A DNA stretch of 64,000 nt from Cynocephalus volans (taxonomy: Eukaryota; Chordata; Mammalia; Dermoptera; Cynocephalidae): NCBI RefSeq assembly GCF_027409185.1, contig NC_084464.1, positions 44,553,095 to 44,617,094 on the forward strand, in the 5' to 3' direction. The translations under genes were made by a program, and so were the position numbers. Below are positions 48,420 to 64,000 of the stretch, piece after piece (the first letter of the stretch is position 1; the number at the start of each line of letters is the position of its first letter). The notes under the pieces were generated by a model. That model was given only the letters and a program-made list of their open reading frames with translations, ran no database searches and had not been told where the DNA came from.

Positions 48420-49790
48420 CAGAATTATTATAATTCATAAGATTCCATAAAACTCTTATAATTCATAAGATTCCATAAAACTCATCAGGTTCCCTGATGA
48501 TTAGAGTTGTTCCATAAAAATCTGGTATTCCCTAGGATCACTAGATGGCCTCAAACAGGTGCTTCTTTAGCTCACTGTCAGCACCAAAACACAGGAATAT
48601 TGTTGTTTTCCTTATTCCCTAGTTCTTTCCCCTAAAATTCTGACAACTGCACATTTCCTCCTCTTGATCCACGACTGCCTTTTGGACTCCATAAAGGACT
48701 TGAAATTCAATGCTGTTTCCACACAAGGCAGGGCAGACGGGGTGGCTGGTTGTCCTGGGGTCCAAAGAAATCTATGAGTTTCCTAACGTTTCCCCTCTCC
48801 ACTTACATCTTCCTTTAGAAAGAGCAAAACACTGGCTGGATGGGAAAGATATTGAAGGTAAGTGACAAGAAAAAGGGGAAATTATGGGGCAAGGAAATCA
48901 AATGATGATGGGGGTAGGAGAAGGGAATCAAAAGAACACCGAGGCAAACCGAGTTACTAATAACTGTGGTTACCAGACAGACCACACTTGTAGGGATTCG
49001 TCTGTCTAGGTTGAGTACTTTCACGGTCAGGGAACATTTTTCTGTGTCCCTGACATAAGGCTTACCTGGGAGTTTCCCATGAGATAAGAAGTTTTAAGGG
49101 ACATCTTAGGATCTTAAGGTCTACTGCATCTTCCTGCACTGCCTATCAGGATGCCTAAGTCTTCCTCCCAGCCCTATCGCTGATTAGCTCTATGATTTCA
49201 GGCCAGTTTCTCTATCCATAAGTAAGATTTGACAGCTACGTGATTTTTAAGATGCCTTCCAGGTTTAAAGTATTATGATCTATAAGTGTAATTGTACTGA
49301 GGATATCACTTGTCATCTTCTTCCATAAGGCTACAGCTTCCATAGTTTAGGGGATACAAGAATTATTATTCCCATTTGGTAAATAGAGAAAGACATTTTG
49401 AGGGGAGAGGAGGGAACCAGACCAGGCTTCTCTCTCTTCAAATGCACATTTCACCCTCAGTAACATTTGAGAGTTGGCTGGGTGTGGGACAGCAGGGCAG
49501 CAGCAGGATCAAGCAAAGGCTGATCTGCATAAGAAATTCCCCACTTTCACCCCACCGTGCTTCTAAGAGCTGCCAGGCAGAAAAAATCCAAAGGAAGCAG
49601 TTCTGGCAAGTTCATTGCTATCACCGGAAATGTTTCTGGGAATGTGTAAGTTTCTCTTTCCTAGAATAGGAACCTTTCAAGGTAAGTCCCTCCCAGTAAC
49701 CAGTGATGTGCACATTAGACTTTCATTGGTTGGTGTGTGTAGGGAGAATTGAGAAACAGGACCGTGGAGGAAGGAGATTTATCCACCTAA
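48420..49790. other. Non-coding intergenic DNA
   Basis: No gene or clear repeat beyond a short local duplication, AATTCATAAGATTCCATAAA (about 48431 and 48459). Confidence 0.45.
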
Positions 49791-49794
49791 TTTT

Positions 49795-50245
49795 TTATTT
49801 CATTTATTGTCTACTATGAATTGGGCCCTGCAGCAGATAGCAGATATAAAGCTTAATAAGATATACCACCTTCTTCTCAGGAGCTTGTGGTCTAGTGGAC
49901 GGACAAAAAAGGGAGAGAGAGATAGAGTTTAATAAGGGCCATGAAAGAGGTAAGTTCATAAGCAGCATGTGGAAAGGGCACTTTCTCCAGACTGAGGAAA
50001 TAAGGGGGCTTCCTGGAAGCCCTGAACCCTGAGTTAGGTCTTAAGAACCTGTAGGAAATCAGGGGAAGGTGGTGCAGGGAAGGGGCCAGAAAACACCATA
50101 TGCAAAGGCACAAAGATGCTGGGGAGGGCAGGAACTTGTGGCTGGAGCTGAATGCAACTGGAAAGGGTGAGACAGATGGGACGGAAACCCTTGTGTGCTC
50201 TGAAAAGGATCTGAGCAGAAAGGGATGAAGAGCACTTGGAGGATT
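49795..50245 (+). repeat. L2 LINE 3' end
   Basis: TTTATTGTCTACTATGAATT and GGAGCTTGTGGTCTAGTGGA, with later text ending near 50240, follow the L2 consensus order. Confidence 0.6.
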
Positions 50246-50424
50246 TCACAGAAATGACATCATCCTATGTGTCTTCTAGAAAGAAAAATGACTTCATGAA
50301 GAATGGCTGGAAGAAGGGAACCAGTGGTGGAAAAACCATTCTCTTCTCTGAAGAAGATAATGAATTCAGAGTTATTTGGAGCTAGAAGCAACAGTTTTGC
50401 TTAACCTGATTATGGATTAGAGAT

Positions 50425-50867
50425 TGTATGAGTCCATTTCCGTTTTCATTGCTTATAACAAAATACATGGAACTGGGTAATTTATAAAGACAACAAAATT
50501 TATTGCTCACAGTTTCTGAGGCTAAGAAGTCCAAAGTCCAGGCAACACATCTGGTGAGGTTCTTGGTGGTGGCGACAGTGACCCAGGCGTCTCACATTGC
50601 AAGATGGTGGAAGCAGAGAGAGCAGAGAAAGAGACAGACGACTCTTCTTTTAAAGCCCTTAGAACCATACCCCTGTCCACCATTTTTAATCCATTCACTA
50701 CTGCAGGGTCCTATAATCCAATCATCTCTTCAAGGCCCCACCTTTCAATTACCATAACAGGATTCCCACCCTCTTAACAGTGGGAGCTAAGTTTCTAATA
50801 CATAAAACGTGGGGGATACAATTCAAGCTTCAATGAGTTTTGGGAGGACATAATTCAATCCACTATA
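50425..50867 (-). repeat. MaLR-type LTR, minus strand
   Basis: GGTAATTTATAAAGACAACA, CTCACAGTTTCTGAGGCTAA and CAAGGCCCCACCTTTCAATT are the reverse complement of a MaLR LTR. GAGAT flanks both ends. Confidence 0.75.
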
Positions 50868-50889
50868 GAGATTACAGACACAAGATACA

Positions 50890-51120
50890 ACATAATTCAT
50901 TGGTTCAGAGTGTGAACTTTGGGGTCAGGCCTGCATTCAAACTGCAGCTCCACCACTGTGTAACCTTGGGAAAGTCATTTCATCTCTTCAAGCCTGTTTC
51001 CTCATCTGTAAATGAGGATAATAACTAACCTCATAGGGTTGGGGATAGGATTAAAAATGATAATATGTAAGTCATTTAGCATAGTTCCTACTCATATTAA
51101 AATTTATAAATGGTAGCTTA
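50890..51120 (+). repeat. MIR SINE
   Basis: GTGTGAACTTTGGGGTCAGG, ACCTTGGGAAAGTCATTTCA and TTCCTCATCTGTAAATGAGG are a well-kept MIR. It lies just beyond the TAP2 3' end. Confidence 0.75.
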
Positions 51121-51429
51121 TTATCAATGTTATTAACACTGTTAATTAGGGAACCGTCCTCTGTCCCTAGCTTCCCCAAAATAACACACCGGTGGCAACA
51201 GGGAAGGACACAGAAAGGCAACCTCATGAACATTTATGTCTGTTAATTTGTACCTCGAAGAACAGATAAAGGACTGATAGGATAGCTAGCAAAGCGGTAA
51301 CCATGAATTTCTCTGAGAAGTGAAACATTGGGTAGTTTTACTTTTCTTCTTTGTACTTTTCTATATTGTCTAAATATTCTATATTAATGTGTACTGTTTA
51401 TATAATAAGAAAAAGTATTTTAAAAAATA

Positions 51430-51435
51430 TTTATT
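51430..51435 (-). terminator. Probable TAP2 polyadenylation signal
   Basis: TTTATT on the plus strand reads AATAAA on the minus strand, about 210 bases after the TAP2 stop codon. This is a reasonable end for a short 3' UTR. Confidence 0.55.
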
Positions 51436-51646
51436 ATGCCACAATACACTACTTCGCACAGGCAACAGACAGCACCCACCCCACCCACCACTCCCACCCC
51501 TCCAAAAGCAAATATGGTCCAAATCTCCATCCTGCCTTCAGCTCCAGGAACAACTACACAGGGGCAAAGCCCCAAAGAAACTCAGACCAGGAGCTACTCT
51601 GTCGTGGAGAGGAGATGGCCCTGAGAAGGGCCCAGTGTCCCTGTCC

Positions 51647-59579
<7,933 letters not shown>

Positions 59580-60239
59580 CTGCAGGGTAGAGAAAAGACA
59601 GCAGAGGATGAAGGGGAGAGAGAGATGCAAAGAAGAGAGCCAGAATGAAAAGAAATACAGTCGGGCAAAACATACCGTGAGAGGCAAAAGAGAAAGAAAT
59701 GAGAGAGACAGAGAGAAGAGGCACAGGAACGAACAGAGGAAGAACAAAGGGGAGACATGGTGAGGTAGATGTGGGAACAAAATCGTAACATGCACAAATT
59801 CATGAGTATTTGTAGAGTTCACTTTGTGCTGGACACATGAGAAGAATACAAGTGAAGATACTGTGAAAAGAAATGGCCCAGTGCTTGCTTCTAAACTGAC
59901 CTCCCTCAGTGGTGTCCCTCCAGGCTTCTCCTCTGTCTTGATCTCTTTCCTCCCCTGCCCCCAAAGTCCCTCTCCAAGGTCACAGACACTTTATTATGGG
60001 AACTGCAATGAACTCTCTGCTCTCCCATTCTCCAGAGCCCTAGAGTTATGCTGTCCTCATCTTTCATCCTTCAAGTTGGAGAATTCCTCATAGACTAACC
60101 ACATTTTTATGATAAAAGTTAAATAAAAAACATAAAAGCATGAAAGCAGGTGTTTTACAAAATATAGGTTCCTCATACGAATTTAGTTACCACACTTACG
60201 AGGCTGTTGGGAGAGTCAGACATAAAATAATGAGGGTTT
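59580..60239. other. TAP2 intronic DNA
   Basis: A purine-rich stretch (59585-59760) gives pyrimidine-rich minus-strand text near the exon 3 acceptor. No further exon was found. Confidence 0.5.
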
Positions 60240-60910
60240 AGACTTTGGTGACTGCAGTGAGAAAGGAGAGAAAGGAGCCATAGGAGAAACAACTTGAAAG
60301 TAGAAAATGTCCCAAGTGGTGTTTGAATATGAGGAAGACATCTGTGACACCAGTGCTTGGAGCCCAGGATACTGATGGTTTCACAAATGTGAGTTGGCTG
60401 TCCAATGGGAATGTCAAGGAGGCAACTGGGCTAACAAGACCAAATCTCAGCATGGAAATACGGATCTGGGAGTCACCTGCAGAGATGAACTGAGTTAGGC
60501 TGACAGCAAAAACGTTTTTAAAGATCAAAAAACTGAGTCATGAGGAAACTCCATATTTAAGGGTCCAGAGGAGGAAAGTTCTCCAAAGGAGGCAGGGTAG
60601 ATTGGGAAGTAGAAAAGGAGTTCATAAAAGCTAACTGGAGAAAGAGATTGATAATAAGAGATTATACTTTGCCAAATGCTATAGAGAAGTCAAAGAGAAT
60701 TGAAGACTGATTAGGGAAAAAAAAAAAAAAAGGCAGTGGATTGGTCAATAAGTCCACTTTTGAGTGGTTTCAGCAGAAAGTAGCAAGTATGGAATGAATG
60801 CATAACGAAGGATTGGTGTTGAGGGTGTCCTACACGAAGTATGACCTTAGAAAAGGAGCAGTATCAAGCTGGGCTGGGATTGGGGAGCATCTTTTTAAGT
60901 TTTGCACCTT
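60240..60910 (+). repeat. Old degenerate interspersed repeat in TAP2 intron
   Basis: GGGAATGTCAAGGAGGCAAC, TCTGGGAGTCACCTGCAGAG and AAATGCTATAGAGAAGTCAA match, in order, a widespread old repeat, apparently the family at 2520-3200. Confidence 0.4.
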
Positions 60911-61384
60911 AAGTATCCACTCACCTCGTCCTAGTCCCAGCCCTACCAAGCAGTTTGTTTATTCTGAGATGCAGGCTCCTGAGCATGTCTAAAAAGACAG
61001 GAGAAAGCAAGTAAAGAGCAAAAGAGTCAAGATGCTGAAAGGAAAGATGATAAGCCTCAGGGTAAGATCTTCAGGGACAGGCAGACGAGTTAGGAAAGGA
61101 GGGTCCAGAGGGGGAAGCCGGCCACCTCGACAAGAGGATAACCCTGGAAAGGTGCTTTGTAGACAGGCTTAGGGGTGGGAGTAGGAGGCAACTGAGAGGC
61201 ATTCCATTTGACACACAAACTCCTTTGTACTACATTCACTGGTATGCATATCTACCATAACAATGTAAACTTTGAAGATGTTGATAAATGTGAATGAAGG
61301 AAAAAATGGAATGTATGGATGAAACAGAATGGTGAATAAATAAATACATGCACAGGCTGGGATTGGGGATGCACATTTTAGTTT
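60911..61384. other. TAP2 intronic DNA
   Basis: No gene, exon or clear repeat seen. Confidence 0.4.
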
Positions 61385-61683
61385 AAATATTTTGGGGGGT
61401 TTTCAAGATGGCGGTGGCTGCGGCGGCGGGAGCAGAGTAGCTGAGGTGGAAAAGGTGGCCACTGGGCCTCAGGCAGCCGGGAAACTTGTGGACCTTCCTC
61501 TTGCCACCTCTTAAGGGAGGCCCGCAGCTGCTGGCCAGTTGTGGGGGCTGACCGCCACTTTGCCCCCAGCAGGAGAGGCTGCCTCACTTACAGGCAACAG
61601 CTCTGAAGTGTGGAGCAGGAAAAGAACTGTTTCTTAGCTGCAAAAGCGAGTCCCAAAACAGGGAACACGGCGCCAGGGCTGCT

Positions 61684-62367
61684 GTGGATGCAGACAGGAT
61701 CCCGGAGGCCAGGGCCATGCTGAAGGCAGCCAGCTGCCCTATTCAGGATTTGAGGTTTCAGGACGGCATTAAAGAAGATTCCTGGGAGCGCCCGAGCCAC
61801 GCCGCAACTGAACAGCCTGAGGCGGCAGCGGCCGAGAACAGGGAAGGTGACAAACCAGAGGCAGAGAGTGAGCACCCGACCTGGCACAGCACTGTGAGTG
61901 ACCCCTGGCCCAGCTCTGTTCGGGGGGCTAATGCCAACCTGGCTCCCACCTGCATCACCGGTTCACTCAATGCCCCGGGGCTGCCTACATTTTACCAGGT
62001 GCTGGCAGCTCCGCCCAGCTCGGCCGTCACTGAGCCTTCCCACTTGCTTGGCCTGGCGCGGGGCTTTCCGGAGCCTGCGGGCCGGCCTCCCCTCCCACTC
62101 CCTCCGCGGTTCTCTGGCAGGGCTGGTGGCATGGGGCATCCCCAGCCAGTGTCGGGAGGGCAAGGAAGTATGGGCGGGCTGACTGTGACTCCACCACACC
62201 CTGGACTCCGGCCCCCGGTAAACTTCCTGTTACTGGGAGGCAGATACCATCTCTGCGGCCACCAGTTCGGAAAAAAGCCTAATGAATTTCTGGTTGGGAA
62301 TAGTGTGGTAGGAGAGTTCCCAGGTCTGCTTGAACCTGCCAGAGAGCTGGCGGCAGCTGGGCGCTAG
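61684..62367 (+). other. 227-codon sense ORF in the L1-G 5' UTR
   Basis: An uninterrupted frame from MDADRIPEARAMLKAASCPI to LLEPARELAAAGR, rich in Pro, Gly and Ala, with no domain I recognise. It ends about 570 bases before ORF1. It may be chance openness in GC-rich DNA, or a subfamily-specific upstream ORF. L1-A and L1-C lack it. Confidence 0.4.
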
Positions 62368-62939
62368 ATTCGGTCTATGCCGGGGGGATACAAAGGTGAA
62401 CAAGTCCGGAGAAAGATCTACACAGTGCTACAAAGGCACCCAGAGCAACCGGTCGTCTGTGCTACCAGAAACCTGGCAGACTTCCTGGGCGAGGCGGTGC
62501 CGAGCAGGGTCTTGAAGGCCTAGCTGATAGACGAGGGTTGCAGAAGACACGCCCCAGCCCAGCACAGTGCGCACAGAGTGGGGAGACGTGCGGCCAGGGA
62601 GGCGGAGACTCGACAGAAACCACACACCCTGTGGGGTCGCCACTGCACGATCCAACAGCCTGGGCCAGAGCACATGGAACAGGGAGAAGTCCTGCACAGG
62701 AAGTGAAAGCTCAACAGAGATTACACACCCTGTGGTACGTGATCCACCAGCACAGCAGAGTCCAAGCTGACCAGAAAGGTGGCTCCCCGGAGAAGCCCAA
62801 GACCCGAGGCAACCACACACACAAGGCACTAGAGGCCAACTGAGCAGTCACGGAGGTAGCCATACCAAATTGGCAACCACAGCAACATCCTAGTTAGTCA
62901 TTAGTCTCAAACCGGTGGACTGTGAAACCCCCTGCCACA

Positions 62940-63960
62940 ATGAATAAACATAAAAAAAAAGATACCAGAAATACAAAAAATCAAGAAAGTACACCACCAA
63001 AAGTTAATAAATCTCAAACTCTAGATCCTATAGAACAAGAAGCCCTTGAAATGACTGACAAGGAATTTCAAGTAATAATTCTAAGGAAACTGAATGAGAT
63101 ACAAGAGAACTCAGCTAGACATCATGATGAAATGAGGAAAAGTATACAGGATCTGAAAGAGGAAATGTACAAGGAAATCAATGTCCTGAAAAAAAATGTA
63201 GCAGAACTTGCTGAACTGAAGAAGTTATTCAGTGAAATAAAAAACACAACGGAGAGTTTAACCAGCAGACTTGTTGAAGTTGAAGAGAGAACCTCTGAAC
63301 TTGAAGATGGGCTGTTTGAAATAACACAAGCAGACAAAAAGAAAGAAAAAAGAATCAAGGACATTGAAGAAAATCTGAGAGAGACATCAGACAACCATAA
63401 GCGATCAAATATCTGAGTCATGGGTATTCCAGAAGGGGAGGAAAATGGAGATTCCATTGAAAACATATTCAACAAAATAGTGGCAGAAAACGTCCCAGGT
63501 ATAGGAAAAATCACAGATCTTCAGATCCAGGAAGCTCAACGATCTCCAAACGTATTCAACCCAAAAAGCCTTCTTCAAGACACGTCATAGTCAAATTGGC
63601 AAAACTCAGAGACAAAGAGAGAATCTTAAAAGCGGCAAGAGAGAAGCGTCAAATCACCTATAAGGGAGCCCCAATCAGGCTAACATCAGACTTTTCATCA
63701 CAAACCCTAAAAGCTAGAAAGGAATGGGATGATATTTTCAAAATATTAAAGACAAAGATTGCCAGCCAAGAATACTCTACCCTGCAAGGCTATCCTTCCG
63801 AAATGAAGGGCAAATAGTATATTTCTCAGACAAACAAAAACTGTGGGAGTTCACTACCACACGACCACCTTTACAAGAAATCCTCAAGGGAGTACTGGGT
63901 TTGGTTCCTGAAAAATAACTACCACTGCCATAAAAACCCAAGAAAAATCAAAACCCACTA
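62940..63960 (+). pseudogene. L1-G ORF1, interrupted
   Basis: ORF1p is the RNA-binding trimer of L1. The N-terminus and coiled coil (LTSRLVEVEERTSELEDGLF) are open to a TGA at 63414-63416 in a former CGA codon. The RNA-recognition part (VMGIPEGEEN) and C-terminal domain (RILKAAREKRQITYKGAPIR) follow in other frames, with shifts near 63575 and 63755. It cannot make a full protein. Confidence 0.85.
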
Positions 63961-64000
63961 GTATAATAAAAGTGGCATTCATGAAGAGAAAACAAGCAAA

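Larger units (their letters stand above)
61391..64000 (+). mobile_element. L1-G: 5' end of an L1 in a TAP2 intron, runs off window
   Basis: It starts near TTTTCAAGATGGCGGTGGC with a YY1-like motif. A 1.5 kb GC-rich 5' UTR follows, then ORF1. It lies antisense to TAP2. ORF1 breaks show it is not fully active. Confidence 0.88.

Noticed and set aside
62922-63960. An active L1 ORF1
   Set aside because: An in-frame TGA and at least two frameshifts interrupt it.
59600-64000. Remaining 5' exons of TAP2
   Set aside because: No minus-strand sequence matches the expected upstream TAP2 exons; they must lie past the L1 beyond the window.

Overview
The window is nuclear DNA from a placental mammal and holds part of the MHC class II region. 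Two real protein-coding genes are present, both on the minus strand. An intact MHC class II beta gene of the DOB type lies at 21188-25090. The downstream nine coding exons of the peptide transporter TAP2 lie at 51647-59579. This DOB-TAP2 order and orientation is the same as in the human MHC. The first TAP2 coding exons and its promoter lie beyond position 64000. Nothing in the window is bacterial, viral-genomic, CRISPR-like or operonic.

The organism is suggested by its SINEs. There are no Alu, B1, carnivore, ruminant or equine SINEs. Instead there are at least six tRNA(Ile)-like SINEs in monomer and head-to-tail dimer forms, plus one tiny head fragment. Such dimers fit the CYN SINEs of colugos (Dermoptera). 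From sequence alone I cannot exclude a rhinolophoid bat, which may carry similar tRNA-derived SINEs.

Layout. 1-5100: old repeats (LTR-like DNA, an MLT1 LTR, MIR) and a CpG-rich patch. 5140-7920: old L1 fragments holding a Tigger MITE and an RPS27 processed pseudogene. 7940-18976: a nest in which one L1 is broken by a 5'-truncated L1 and by a full-length 6.1 kb L1. 19000-20790: AT-rich DNA and an old L1 tail. 21188-25280: DOB with a class II-type promoter. 25300-51400: intergenic DNA of about 26 kb, made of LTRs, old antisense L1, two or more L1s with tandem-repeat 5' UTRs, SINEs, a composite Tigger element, MIR and L2. 51430-59579: TAP2, with a microsatellite, a Tigger, an L1, a mariner MITE and a SINE in its introns. 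59600-64000: a TAP2 intron that contains the 5' end of another L1.

The two genes work in antigen presentation. TAP2 pairs with TAP1 to pump cytosolic peptides into the ER for class I loading. DOB pairs with DOA to form the DO heterodimer that restrains the class II peptide editor DM. Both genes keep conserved splice sites and open reading frames in every exon present. I found no convincing new gene system. The best leads are retroposition oddities: a copied DOB terminal exon, a tRNA-half-sized insertion, a 5'UTR-only L1, an unidentified GC-rich retrocopy, and a long sense ORF in an L1 5' UTR.
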